DNA of 64,000 bases from Anoplopoma fimbria (lineage: Eukaryota > Chordata > Actinopteri > Perciformes > Anoplopomatidae), in contig NC_072458.1 of assembly GCF_027596085.1 (NCBI RefSeq), positions 17,034,433 through 17,098,432 of the forward strand. Reading direction: 5' to 3'. The notes under the pieces are model-generated. The model worked only from the letters and a program-made list of their open reading frames with translations. It made no database searches and had not been told where the DNA came from. Both the position numbers and the translations under genes were made by a program. Each line of letters opens with the position of its first letter. The stretch's first letter is position 1. Positions 1 through 11,168 of this stretch are shown one piece after another.

Positions 1-92
1 AGTATTATACATGAAATATCATGTCATATCAACATTTAGTAGCTTCAGTCCATACATTTTTTATAATCATATTAACATCTGCCTTCAATTAC

Positions 93-2560
93 CTGAACTT
101 TGGGCAGAATGGCCACAATGGACACAACGATGCAGAATATGAAGTTGAGGCTGATGAAGACCTTGTGCTCGGTGCAGTCGTCACCTTGGGTGTAAAACAC
201 GTAGAAGAGCACAACGGCAATGAAAGCCAGGGCGTAGAAGACGATGGTGAAGGTTAGCAGGGCTGTGAGAAGAAAACGTGAGAGAGAGAGAGAGTGGCGT
301 CATTAGACAAACGCATGACACCTGACTCAAATGTAGTTCAGTCAGTGTTATCAACTTCTGACACAGTGCATTTTATGAAGTGATTGGTTGAATTGTATTA
401 ATGTATTATTATTATTATTATTATTATTGATTTATCTACCTGCAAACCAGCACTTGGAGTTTCCATTTTCTGCCTTCACCAGCCAGGCCTGGTTCCAGGA
501 ATGGGCGAAGTCCACCAGCAGAATGAGCTGGATGACGATGAAGAAGAACGAGCCCACCACGCCGAAGTAATACCACACTGAGAGCAGACAGAAAGAGAGT
601 TCAGGATATTTGGTTAGAAGGTTATTAGTAGCTCAATGTAGTATGTGCTATTGTAGGTCTACATGCATCAGTTCTGGTTGTCATGTAAACTGGTGTTTCT
701 ATTATTTATAGAACATCCGAATAGACAATAAAAAAAATTCTAAATATTTATGCAAGAAAGAGTAGAAATCTTAGCAAGCATTCAATGCCAGTTTTCAGTA
801 CAACATTAAATACTTTGTGGTACAAACAGTTTGTACTATTGAAGCTCAGTACCAAGCCCTCATTCTACTCATTAGTCTGCAGCTTTGCACTTGAGCCAAT
901 CGGAGAAGTTTCTTATTTGTCTAAAAGGTGTGTTAGCTGCTGGAGGGTTTCGATAAAAGGTAAAGATGGCAATAAATAAACTGAAACCACTAATTAGTTA
1001 CTATTAAAATGTCTGGGCTTCATACCTGTATTAAAGAGGCCGTCTGGAATGAAGAAAGCTCCCACTGTTATGCCAACCAACAACAGGAACTTGAAGAACC
1101 AGAAGCTGAGGAGAAATAAGTAAATGTATTGTAAGTATCCACAGAACAAGTGTGTTTACTCTCTGTTTAAATACAGCCTTAAAAGGTGCAGTCCCCGTGT
1201 TTGGCCAGCAGAGTGCAGCATGCCTTCATCATACAGGACTGGTTGTGGTGAACAGTACCAACCCATTTTGGACGGCGGCTCGGGGGTCCTTGCTGCTGCG
1301 CACTCGGATCATGATGACGGAGAAGAGGAAGAAGAAGCAGGCCATGGCGAAGCACATGCGGTACACCGACTTGTAGCCGACGATGATGTCACAGTTCACC
1401 TTGTTTTCTATGCCAGGTATGGATGTGCCACCGAGACAGAACCCTGGAATCTGAGAGTGTGAAGCACACAAAGGAAATAGTGGGTGGGTAACGGGCAAGG
1501 ATTTAACTGGGTTAACTGGAATTTTTTTTGGGGGGGGATATTGAATGATCTTGTGAAAAAAGATCACTTCTTCTGAGACTAATAGTAAAAAATAAAGAAT
1601 AAACACAAAATCCAAGCATCCCGTCCAGCTACAGACAATTGGGTTGAGAAAATGCAAAGGGGCCTTATGAAACTATTAAAAGATGCCTTGTGCAACAGCC
1701 CAGTGTGGACCATGAAACGTAATCTTACATAGTCTTATCTAATGTACCTTTTTAAGATGTTCCTCCATGCCTGGGAGAATCATTATGATGGACACCAGAG
1801 TCCCAAGCATCATCAGGAAGGAGAAGGCCAGCCGGCTCACGGTGGAGTTGAATGTTGACGGGCAGCATGATGACAGGAGGCAGGAGGCCGACCCACACAA
1901 ACAGGACGCCTGGAGAAGGAGATGAGGGAGAGAATTAGCCGAGCATTCATACAGATTCATATTTCATGAAACTCAGGGACAGGGCTCTGGGGTGTGGGAT
2001 AATCAGGGTAATGCATGCATGGCTTGCACCGGCGGCGGTTGGGAGGGGAAAAAAACAAAACAAATAACTCTTTGTCTGCTGTCAGGACAACCATCTTTGT
2101 CTTTCTACCGCACGCTTCCACGGAAGCGAAGACAAAAAAGACGATTTACAGAGGCAGTAATCAGGGCCTGTGATTATAGCTGCAATCACAACTAATCCCT
2201 CCGCCTCTCATCCAGCGCTGTGAAAAGGATCGCTGAGGATTCAGGCACGATTCAGACGCAGACTGCTGAGAGGTGTGTGAAGCACTGAGGCGGAGACCGT
2301 AGCTGAGATCAGCCATCCTTCACTAAATATGAGTATGCACCGGAGTACACAGGCCCTTTGATGTAAACAGTGCATCTGGGACGAGTAGAATCCAGTTTCC
2401 CTGGTTCAGACGAGCCAATGTCTTACTGCCTTGGCAACAAAGAACTCGAGGAGGTACACAACACAAATATCAAAGCAAAACACAGAGTTTACTAACGAAT
2501 ATTACAAGGAACCATTGGTGATAACACAGTATATAAACAACTACAGTGAACAAAGGGCTT

Positions 2561-2596
<36 letters not shown>

Positions 2597-4274
2597 GCAA
2601 AACTGAAAAGGGCTGCGTTTCAAATCCTAATACTTGTCTGGCAAAAGTAGATAAAATAATCAAAAACTGTCAAGGACTGAAAGCATGAAATGTTTTCTGA
2701 TTAAATTCAGTATCCTGCCAATACATTTTTACAATACCTTTAAGTACGGCTGTGTGTGTGTGTAGAAAACGTTGAATATTTGAGAGGTTTAGCTTCTTTT
2801 GATAAAATAAAATAAAAAATGTTAACAAAAGTTCTCCACTGCCACCGACGCCCAGCCAGCCCTAACATTCAATTATAGACAATGTTAAGGGGCTTACACA
2901 GAAAATGTCAAAATGAAAACAAACCTCTAGAAATTAATCTAAACTACATCTGTCTGCTGGTGGCAAATGTACAGCTGTGCCACACTTTGCCATAAAACAC
3001 ATACAGTACCAGTCAAAAACTTGGACACACCTTCTCATTCAACTACTTTGAAGAATCTAAAATATAAAACATATTCTGGTTTGTTGAGCATTTGTTTGTT
3101 TACCACATAATTCCATATGTGTTCCTTCATAGTTTGGATGTCTTCAATATTAATCTACAATGTAGAAAAAAATAAAAATAATAATAAAGAAAAACCATTG
3201 AATGAGAAGGTGTGTCCAAACTTTTGACTGGTACTGTATAAATACACGACTAACAATGATCCAATGGTATAACACTGACAATAGCCACTCTGCATTATGA
3301 CTATTTATTACTTTTGATAGGCTACTTTTACTAAGATTTGTAGCAAATACTTCTGATATTATTATAAAATCTGGAATGCAGGACTTTTACTTGCACTTTT
3401 TAAACTGTGATATCGCTTCTTTTGCTCAAGTAAAACGTTTTTTTTTTACCACTGTTGTAAAGTAGAATATATATTAATATATATATATATATACAGTACC
3501 AGTGAAAAGTTTGGACACACCTTCTCATTCAACTACTTTGAAGAATCTAAAATATAAAACATATTCTGGTTTGTTGAGCATTTGTTTGTTTACCACATAA
3601 TTCCATATGTGTTCCTTCATAGTTTGGATGTCTTCAATATTAATCTACAATGTAGAAAAAAAAATAATAATAGTAAAGAAAAACCATCTAAACTTTTGAC
3701 TGGTACTATATTGTTTACAAAAATATTAATCTCCAATCACATTATCACACATCTTGTCTTGTGTCTGTCAAAAAACTCAAATATATTAAATGTGATTCTA
3801 GATTGTAAAAAAAATAAATAAAGATCCAAACAAGGACAAGAATGATTATGGTGAGCACAACAGGGGAAGAGAAACCAAACAGGGAGGCCCTGGTCCAAAA
3901 GGGGCGTGGTCTCCTGAGAGAAACCAGGAAGTTATTCTGACGCATTTCCTTAAACATCACTCTACATCTAACAGACAGCGTTGTGTGTGTTTGTGTTCAT
4001 GTACCTCGTTGACTGTGGTCCTTCCAATGCATTAACAAACAAAAACACCCTGTAAGTGAACTGCAAATACACTACAGTGAGCCGTGCGTCCGCAGCGAGG
4101 GTGGTTTCGGTTTCGTGACGTCATGTTTTCTTCTCAAAACAACGCTCGGCTCAAGTAGTTTAAGTCAATAAATGTCATGAAATAACAGCGTTAAGGTTAT
4201 AAAAACAACAATGAAACAAGTAAATGTTTACTCACACAACTGGCGAGGGAACCAAGTGCCAAACAAGCACCCAT
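93..4274 (-). CDS. serinc2: Serine incorporator 2 (SERINC2), 5' six coding exons; gene continues past the left edge
   Basis: SERINC proteins are multipass membrane proteins, described as lipid scramblases/serine-lipid incorporation factors; some family members are antiretroviral restriction factors. Coding exons on the minus strand are 4236-4274, 1748-1909, 1263-1450, 1026-1105, 440-577 and 93-262. They join in frame to 259 residues, against about 456 in human SERINC2, so roughly 200 C-terminal residues lie outside the window. The start [13 protein letters not shown] followed by [10 protein letters not shown] is close to human SERINC2. Other family signatures are a Cys-rich N-terminus, [45 protein letters not shown] and a C-terminal ILPKVQ. 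About six hydrophobic segments are visible (near residues 39-58, 97-115, 131-150, 156-178, 204-226 and 237-255). Asn34 is in an N-S-T sequon. Exon phases agree at every junction. The exon 3 donor is a weak GTTGGT. Paralogue assignment rests on the N-terminal match; family assignment is certain. Confidence 0.93.
2563..2591. repeat. Poly-T homopolymer
   Basis: About 29 consecutive T residues lie in serinc2 intron 1. This could be the A-tail of an old minus-strand retroposed insertion, but no element body is recognisable next to it. Confidence 0.85.
3004..3236 (+). mobile_element. Tc1/mariner-type MITE, copy 1 (full length, 233 bp)
   Basis: The element begins CAGTACCAGTCAAAAACTTG and ends with the inverted complement (…TTTTGACTGGTACTG), flanked by TA on both sides as expected for Tc1/mariner insertion. 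The interior is non-coding and AT-rich. From memory, this terminal motif (ending GGACACACCTTCTCATT) is widespread in teleost genomes. It lies in serinc2 intron 1. Confidence 0.88.
3494..3708 (+). mobile_element. Tc1/mariner-type MITE, copy 2 (deleted right arm)
   Basis: Same family and orientation as the copy 490 bp to its left, with near-identical sequence over the left arm and interior. The right inverted repeat has lost about 18 bases (the GAATGAGAAGGTGTGTCC part), going from AAACCAT straight to CTAAACTTTTGAC. It is inserted at the end of an (AT)n run at about 3471-3493, a typical TA-rich target. Confidence 0.88.
4116..4123. promoter_or_regulatory. Perfect CRE palindrome TGACGTCA in serinc2 intron 1
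   Basis: The full 8-bp CREB/ATF consensus is present about 110 bp downstream of the first serinc2 coding exon, in a locally CpG-containing stretch. A related half-palindrome (GACGTCA) occurs at 4361-4367 above the start codon. Function is inferred from the motif alone. Confidence 0.4.
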
Positions 4275-4400
4275 GTTGGTTTAGTTTTATCAACAAGTCG
4301 GACGAGGAGGAGGGAGTGTCGTGAAATCTTCAAAAGTTGAGGAATATAAAACAAAATGGCGACGTCAAGCGAATGTTAAAGGGTAGGAGGACATCCGGTT
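4275..4400 (-). promoter_or_regulatory. serinc2 5' UTR and proximal promoter
   Basis: The sequence immediately above the serinc2 ATG on the minus strand is CpG-containing against an AT-rich background. At 4353-4363 it has AAAATGGCGAC, close to the YY1 motif AANATGGCG that often sits at or just after vertebrate start sites, followed by GACGTCA. This suggests transcription starts within about 100 bp of the ATG. No TATA box is evident. Confidence 0.45.
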
Positions 4401-4856
4401 GCTCCTTTCAAAATAAAAGCTGCATGTCTTTGTGCGCTCATTAGGGGGGTTTGTTGTATTATTTCTGTTTGATTATGTATGGGTTGTGATGATACATTAA
4501 CACATGAACCACAAAGAGTCCGTGGAGTTTTGTGAAATTATGGTAATCCTGTAGTCTATGCACGGTTTAATATTACGTTCAGAGTTTTATTTTTAAGGCA
4601 CATACACTGTACTTGTACTTCCGAAAAATACTTCTGTGTACTTTACTTAAGGCATTGCAACAATTGTACCAGCTCTCTCAACACCCCAAAGGTTGACCAA
4701 CTGGATGTCAATACACAAAGGACAGAGTGGTATCATTTACTACCTAAAACTCTTAAAATACACTGTTATCTACTATCCAAAATGCCCAATGCCAAATTAA
4801 TTATATTTATATTAAAACCACATCATTCATCAAACTAGCTGAATATGTCTGTCATA

Positions 4857-5083
4857 CAGTACCAGTCAAAAGTTTGGACACACCTTCTCATTCAATGGTT
4901 TTTCTTTATTTTAATTTTTTTCTACATTGTAGATTAATATTGAAGACATCCAAACTATGAAGGAACACATATGGAATTATGTGGTAAACAAACAAATGCT
5001 CAACTAACCAGAATATGTTTTATATTTTAGATTCTTCAAAGTAGCTGAATGAGAAGGTGTGTCCAAACGTTTGACTGGTACTG
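4857..5083 (-). mobile_element. Tc1/mariner-type MITE, copy 3 (inverted)
   Basis: Same element as the two copies in serinc2 intron 1, but its interior is the reverse complement of theirs. It starts CAGTACCAGTCAAAAGTTTG, ends …GTTTGACTGGTACTG and is flanked by TA on both sides. It lies about 580 bp upstream of the serinc2 start. Confidence 0.88.
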
Positions 5084-7091
5084 TATACTGAAAGTAAGCA
5101 AAAGCAATTCATTTTCAATCATCCATGTTTTGTGGTTTTATTTATTGCCAACAAAGTTTCTTTGCTTTGGATGAAAAACTATTTGTCCTACATTGCATGG
5201 CATGAGCCAATTATCTGTGGTAAGGAATGTTCATTTTATAATATTGCCATTTATTTTATTAACTGTATTAGAAATTATATTGTTAATGTTATATCTCCAT
5301 ACTATAATGCTTGCTTAGTAAAAAAAAAAGTGTTCCTGCAGCTTAAAGCTAATGACATAATTAGAAATCAGAATGACAGCGTTAGGTTGACAATAAAGGT
5401 ACAATATTTTCTATAAAGGAGTTGCTGTTCTTAACTTAACTTTGATTCAATTCTATTTTATGATTGCATAAACTCCTTTTGTTTTGTATATATTTGTTGT
5501 GTTTCTTTTTAACTATGGGAGAAGATTTGTACGTGTGCACATTTTTAATGTACACTATGTAGAGAAAGTGAAGTAAACTTATTTTAGGAGTAGCATACAC
5601 ATATCGAAACTATAAACAATAATACCCTAAAGTAATACTTATGATACATAAGAAATAATTTTATTTTTCATACTAAAGGGAAATCATAGGGAGAAGCACA
5701 AGCCCATGAACAAGAAGGCCATTGCAAAGTCACTGTACTTATATTGCCCTATAGAAACAAATAGGATTAATACTGATTGACTTTCACCAGTAGTAGCAAA
5801 CAGCTGGTAAACAAGAGTGACACTAAAAGTCAGACGTGAGTTTCAAGCAACAGGGGGGCAAACCTCCATCTGCTGGTGTCTGACCTTCAGAGATACAGTG
5901 AAGGTGTTCACCCGTGAATAATCACTACAATCAGCTACTCCATGCCTTATTTTTCCTCACATCTTAAGAGTGGCAGCCTTGTAATATATAAAAAAAACTG
6001 CATCATGGTTCACATGAATGCACTTGTTAATGAGCAGTCTAATGAATTTGATGTTAATCAGATAACAGCTTCATTAAAAACAACATTCCTCAAGGGACGG
6101 ATTAAAGTCACCCCTTGTTTATCTTTTATAGTTCTGTAATAACCCAAGGACCTGATGTGTCTGATTATGAGGCTGACTACTGCTATGTCATGTGATCCCT
6201 TTTACTGTCCTGTGACCTGTAGGTGGCAGGGAGTCCTTTGTGATGTGTTTTATAGGTGTATCGGATTAATGATATACCTTTTATTGTTCACCTCATATGA
6301 GACAAAACAAGATATTGAGGTTGTAAAAAAACAAAAACCTGCTGACTGAAACCAGTACAGCCTTTGGTGAAAACACAGTTGACATTGCTTTAACTGAACC
6401 ACTGCCTTTCTGTTTCTATTAAAGGTGGTAGTATACAAGTGCCTTAGTAACAGTATCCCTATAATAAGAATGTGATAAGGAGAGATGCAATAAACTATCC
6501 ATAGGCCTATCATTTAGGACTGAGGAGAAATTACTGAGTGGTTGGATTCTATCAAAAGACAAAAGGCGAAACCATTTCTTAATGTTTGAATGTTTGGATA
6601 CGGTGCACCCCTTACTAAAAAGACAATGGTACAAACCTTAGAGCAGCAGTGGCAAGACAAAACATGGACAAGACAGCTAGAGTCCCACAGGAAACTGCAC
6701 TACTGTGACTTCAAAATAAAACAAAATATTTGCAAATGTAGCCTTTATCAATAGATACAAAATCATCCCATGCACCATCTACTACTACTACAACCACAAC
6801 GTATACAGACTACTGCGAATGATAATGAACTTAATAGTATGAATACAACATAATTAGTGAAGCACTACCATTCAATTGGCTACAATAAATATATCCCATC
6901 TTTTTTGAGTAAATGAACTAGTCAACCCCCCAAAAAGGTAAACTAGTGTTCTTGCAGCAACTGTATTATGGGGAATGATGTTTTCAACAGAAAAAAAAAC
7001 AGACTTAATGTCCTGTATTGCTTTAAATTGTGATGCTATTAACGTAACACAGGGAGAGCTTCGGATCGGACGGAAAAGCCACCAATAAAAT
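5084..7091. other. AT-rich intergenic DNA, no gene seen
   Basis: Open frames here are short, lack family motifs and are not supported by splice signals. The segment 5855-5880 (CCTCCATCTGCTGGTG) resembles a short motif common in fish interspersed repeats. Nothing else is recognisable. Confidence 0.6.
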
Positions 7092-8149
7092 AATCTAAAC
7101 TTTTAGGCCTATAGAGAGAAACAATAAAAGCTACTATATTGAACATTACCAAGTTAATTTAAATCAACATATAATACATAGGTCTGTAGGTCCAAGCAAT
7201 ATTGCCATCACAGATCACCTATATTAGACTCTTCTTCAAATTACAATTTATTTATATTTTATTTCTGTGATAACCAGATACCATTAGGTTTTTTTGTGTG
7301 TGTGCAAAGTTTAATTTAAATACATAATTAAAGTAAACTTTTAGGCATATAGAGAAGGAAACAATATAGGCTACTACTTTGAGCATTACCAAGATAATTT
7401 AAATCAATATATAATACATAGTACTGTAGGTCCAAGCAATATTGCCATCACAGATAACCTATATTAAACTCTTCTTTAATTTTAATTAATTCATTTTGTA
7501 TTCATGTGAATATCCTGACACCATTAGATACAATATAGGCTACTACTTTGAGCATTTAATTTTCAATATATAACACATTTTAGGTCCAACTAATATTGCC
7601 ATCACAGATCACCTATATTAGACTCTTCTTCAAATGACAATTTATTCATATTTTATTTCTGTGATAACCAGTGTTCAAAGTTTAATTTAAAGACACAATT
7701 AAAGTAAACTTTTAGGCATATAGAGAAGGAAACAATATTTTGCCAAGTTAATTTAAATCAACATATAACGCATTGGTCTGTAGGTCCAAGCAATATTGCC
7801 ATCACAGATAACCTATATTAAACTCTTCTTTAATTTTAAAATTCATTTTGTTTATGTGGACACCATTTTTTTTTTTTGGTGTTTAAAGTTTCATTTAAAT
7901 ACATAATTAAAGTAAACTTTTAGGCATATAGAGAAGGATACAATATAGGCTACTACTTTGAGCATTACCAAGCTAATTTAAATCAACATATAACACATAG
8001 GTCTGTAGGTCCAACTAATATTGCCATCACAGATCACCTATACTAGACTCTTCTTCAAATGACAATTTATTCATATTTTATTTCTGTGATAACCAGACAG
8101 TTTTTTCTTTTGTGTGTGTGTGTTCAAAGTTTCATTTAAAGACACAATT
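7092..8149 (+). repeat. Degenerate five-unit tandem array with alternating A-B-A-B-A unit types
   Basis: Five units of about 170-240 bp follow one another at about 7092, 7331, 7529, 7701 and 7909. Each runs from AAGTAAACTTTTAGGC or its truncated form, through TATTGCCATCACAGAT, to CAAAGTTTAATTTAAA. Units 1, 3 and 5 share CAGATCACCTATATTAGACT and TTTCTGTGATAACCAG. Units 2 and 4 share CAGATAACCTATATTAAACT and a different tail. The third unit lacks its first part. The alternation implies amplification of a dimer of roughly 400 bp. No open frame is conserved across units. Confidence 0.85.
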
Positions 8150-8323
8150 AAAGTATTTCTACCCCTCTCCTCTCAACTATTCTGCTTTTACTTTGTAGGC
8201 CAAAATCCTCTTCTCTTCCTGCGTCCTTCGGTCTACGTGTGCGCACCTTGACGCTCCTCCAATTAAAGTATTTCTACCCCTCTCCTCTCAACTATTCTGC
8301 TTTTACGCCAAAATCCTCTTCTC
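8146..8323 (+). repeat. 115-bp tandem duplication (second copy partial)
   Basis: The sequence starting AATTAAAGTATTTCTACCCC at 8146 recurs at 8261 and continues with CTCTCCTCTCAACTATTCTG and CCAAAATCCTCTTCTC. The second copy breaks off near 8323, just before a CTG tract. Its first ten bases are also the end of the neighbouring array unit, so the duplication starts at the array edge. Confidence 0.88.
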
Positions 8324-8325
8324 TC

Positions 8326-8349
8326 CTGCTGCTGCTGCTGCTGCTGCTG
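8326..8349 (+). repeat. (CTG)8 trinucleotide tract
   Basis: Eight perfect CTG units sit at the start of the GC-rich segment presumed to be the PKI 5' region. The minus-strand frame would read poly-Gln, but no gene is supported on that strand. Confidence 0.9.
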
Positions 8350-8579
8350 GGGATGAGCGCACGGTGCTCTGCTGTCGGTGCTCTGCTGTCGTCCACCATG
8401 CCGCGGGTCGAGCGGTGTCGGCGCTGATGAAGCAGTGTGATGTGTCGCACCGGACGGACACCCTGACACTCCGCGCTTGCTCTTCTTCGTCCCTGCAGAG
8501 GATGGTGGCCGGCGGCTAGTTGCAACTTGGGTCTGCGCGGTTTTGATCCTCGGGGAAGCGCACTGGTGCAAATCAGCTG
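8350..8579 (+). other. Probable 5' non-coding exon and promoter-proximal region of the PKI gene
   Basis: The segment is GC- and CpG-rich compared with its surroundings. CTTCTTCGTCCCTGCAG ending at 8498 is a strong 3' splice site, and CTG|GTGAGT at 8579/8580 a strong donor, which defines an 81-bp exon at 8499-8579 or a longer first exon ending there. It contains short upstream ORFs: an ATG at 8353 followed by 24 codons to a stop, and ATG-GTG-GCC-GGC-GGC-TAG inside the 81-bp piece. Vertebrate PKI genes usually have distant 5' non-coding exons, and the PKI coding exon 17 kb downstream on the same strand is the nearest partner. The link is inferred; transcript data would be needed to prove it. 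Confidence 0.4.
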
Positions 8580-9312
8580 GTGAGTGTCCGTCGCTGCGCA
8601 CATTATACACCTGCTCCACAGGTAGGTCACCAGACCGTGCGCCATCCTATCCATGCATCTCCAAAGCAGGCAGGGGCAAATAACTGATGGTAAATAAACT
8701 GATGGTGACATGCAGGGAGAAATCAATGAGGCTGGAGCTATTATTTGCTCTGAAACTTGACAAATCAAACTAAACAACACGAGCTGGAACAACAAATCCT
8801 CATGTGCGCAATTTATAATACGCACACCAGTCATCCAAATGTTAAAAACAGGCCGGCAGTAGGCTCCAGTACACTTAACAGCAGCTTACCTGTTACACCT
8901 CCATGAGGACTCACAGCATCGTGTGTATCAGCTGTTTAAATGAAAACATGCCACTGGCTCCAAACAGAGAGCTGTATGGCAGCTGGATTATCTGCTTAAG
9001 TGCGTGAACCGTGACCTTCAGATGATGATCATGATATAGGGAACAATGGAGTGAAACCTTGGTGAGGATGCACCAGTCTAAAACTGACATTTCAGAATTT
9101 AAATGTTAAAATGACCAAGAATAATGTGTAAAAAAACAGCAGATTTTTATTTATTTATTTGTTTATTATTTCACTCAGACCCATATGACTTAAGAAGTTT
9201 AAAAGTTGGGTCAGTCACTATCAGTTTTTGAAAACATTGTTTACCACTCATGAAAATGAAAAACTGAAATCTGCAATGTGGAAATAAAAATAAAAAATAA
9301 TAAAAAAATATA

Positions 9313-9318
<6 letters not shown>

Positions 9319-9371
<53 letters not shown>

Positions 9372-9374
9372 TAT
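9319..9374. repeat. (AT)n microsatellite
   Basis: About 24 AT dinucleotides, slightly interrupted at the end, lie 70 bp upstream of a TG tract. Confidence 0.9.
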
Positions 9375-9441
9375 GATGTAATGTCATTATTGGCAAAACT
9401 CTTAAAGCTGCTCTCAAGGAAACTGTCCCTGAAACTATGTG

Positions 9442-9444
<3 letters not shown>

Positions 9445-9517
<73 letters not shown>
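9445..9517 (+). repeat. (TG)n microsatellite, 73 bp
   Basis: Uninterrupted TG dinucleotide run. Long open frames across it (poly Cys-Val or Thr-His) are artefacts of the repeat. Confidence 0.95.
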
Positions 9518-9519
<2 letters not shown>

Positions 9520-10889
9520 ACCTTTCATGGCCGTTATCCTTAAGAGAACATCTACTACCATTCAGACGAGTCACAGGTCTATGTGTGTGAAGGCCAGTGA
9601 ACAAGCTTCAGTCTTCATGCTTTGGTGAAAAATAATTTAAATCACATCTAGGGCCTCTGACTTTGTGTAGCGATTGAATGATCTCTTCAGTGAATCATCA
9701 ATATGATACACTATGTCAAGTAAGGGAGATGTAGTCTGGATCTGCATGCGTACCAGCAGATTCTCCCTGCTTTTAATAGTCACTTAAGCTCCATGGCACC
9801 TTTTTTTTAATTTATCATTTCACCCTGTGTTAATTACCTGCATATTCACAAGGTCTTTTTGGTCTTGGTTCAAGGCTGGCTGAATTTAGTGTTTTCAGCC
9901 AGTCTGGCTCTCACTGCTCCTGCTTACCTCAATTATTCCTTCTTTATTCCAAAAAAGTCCAACTCGGATCATAAAATCACTTCCTGTGGTGTTTTTTCCC
10001 CCCAAGGAACTACCTACCAGCATAATGTAAAAACAGTAAATCAAAATTTTAATGAACTGGTGGTTCAATCACATTGTTTTTATACATCAATTAGATAAAC
10101 AGTACCAATATTTAATGTGATTAAAATGTATTTAAAGCTGAATTAAATGTTAGTTTTTTAGGTCACATGATGGCAGCGTATGAGCTGTCAACACAGCTAC
10201 GACATATTATGACCTCATACATTTTTTATGGCATACATGTTTGCAAACAGTCGCTTATTTACACATCCATGACACACAGAGCAACAATAGCATTCAGTTG
10301 TAGTTGTGTCACCTGAATAACAATAGTCAAATATTAACTAAGTCCTGTTTTGTCTCCATTAAGGATTCATATTTTTCCAAACAATGAGATATTTTGTGTC
10401 CTGGGAGCACAAACATACTATCGAGGGACTCTGGGAAAGTGACTTTTTCTAAGGTATAACTAGAGCTACACACATTGGGCGTATATCAAGCAACCCTAAA
10501 TGCAACAAGTAGAAATGTGCATAACGCTATGGGTTCCCAACCTCACCGGTGTTATTGATGTTATATATAATTATTAGGCAAGAGAACAGCGTTTTATGAC
10601 AGTCATTATTGGAAGGAGCTGTGCCAAAAAAGTCTGTTTGTTTATGGTGGATTGCAATTCACTAGTTGAACCTTGTCCACAGCTTATCGCCACTAGTGAT
10701 ACCTTTATTTTGTATGTACCAGCCATTTTGATTAGTGCCTATTATATATATATATATATTTTAAAAAATCCCATTATTATCTTTATCTGGAAACAGGAAA
10801 TAGTTTGGATTTGTAAGTGGGATCACTGGGAAAAACCCAAGTCTCCACCAATCTTATAAAAATATGTGTCTCTTTAGCAGCTAAATTAT

Positions 10890-11168
10890 CACTCTGACCT
10901 GCTGTTTGGTGCTTAATATGTAGCGTTATCTAGGTTTTTTCTTTCTCAAAAAACACTTCCTGCTGCAGCTGCAAAATAGCCTAATGAAAGCAGTGAGAGT
11001 AAACCAAAACAATAAGCTAAAAGAGGCTAAAAGCATCTTAGAGCTAAAAGGCACAGTGAAGTTGGGTGGGTTTGTCACTGATAGCGTCACCTTTCACATT
11101 ACCCATCATACCTTGATCCATATTTAACAAAAAAGCAAATAACAAAAACCGATTAGTGCAGCTTTAAG
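10890..11168. repeat. Old interspersed repeat fragment ending GTGCAGCTTTAAG
   Basis: The stretch with AATAAGCTAAAAGAGGCTAA, GGCACAGTGAAGTTGGGTGG and a terminal GATTAGTGCAGCTTTAAG resembles a non-coding repeat I recall from many teleosts. The terminal 13-mer recurs inverted at 13930 (CTTAAAGCTGCAC). Left boundary is uncertain. Confidence 0.4.

Larger units (their letters stand above)
1910..4235 (-). other. serinc2 intron 1 (2.3 kb)
   Basis: This is the largest visible serinc2 intron, between the 13-codon first coding exon and exon 2. It contains a poly-T run at 2563-2591, two same-orientation copies of a Tc1-type MITE and a perfect CRE palindrome close to exon 1. I see no coding exon in it. 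Confidence 0.85.

Noticed and set aside
1124..1462. Plus-strand frame rich in Glu and Asp
   Set aside because: It is the antisense of serinc2 exon 3.
7092..8149. CRISPR-like array
   Set aside because: Units are 170-240 bp, degenerate and without constant short repeats or unique spacers, and the genome is vertebrate.
8477..8583. Signal-peptide-like frame (LVATWVCAVLIL)
   Set aside because: The frame has no ATG; upstream it is closed by TGA at 8438-8440, so it would need a TTG start.
8263..8834. Minus-strand frames up to 180 codons with a poly-Gln or poly-Ser run
   Set aside because: The run is the CTG tract; no splice-supported gene or family motif exists on that strand, and the plus strand carries the better splice signals.
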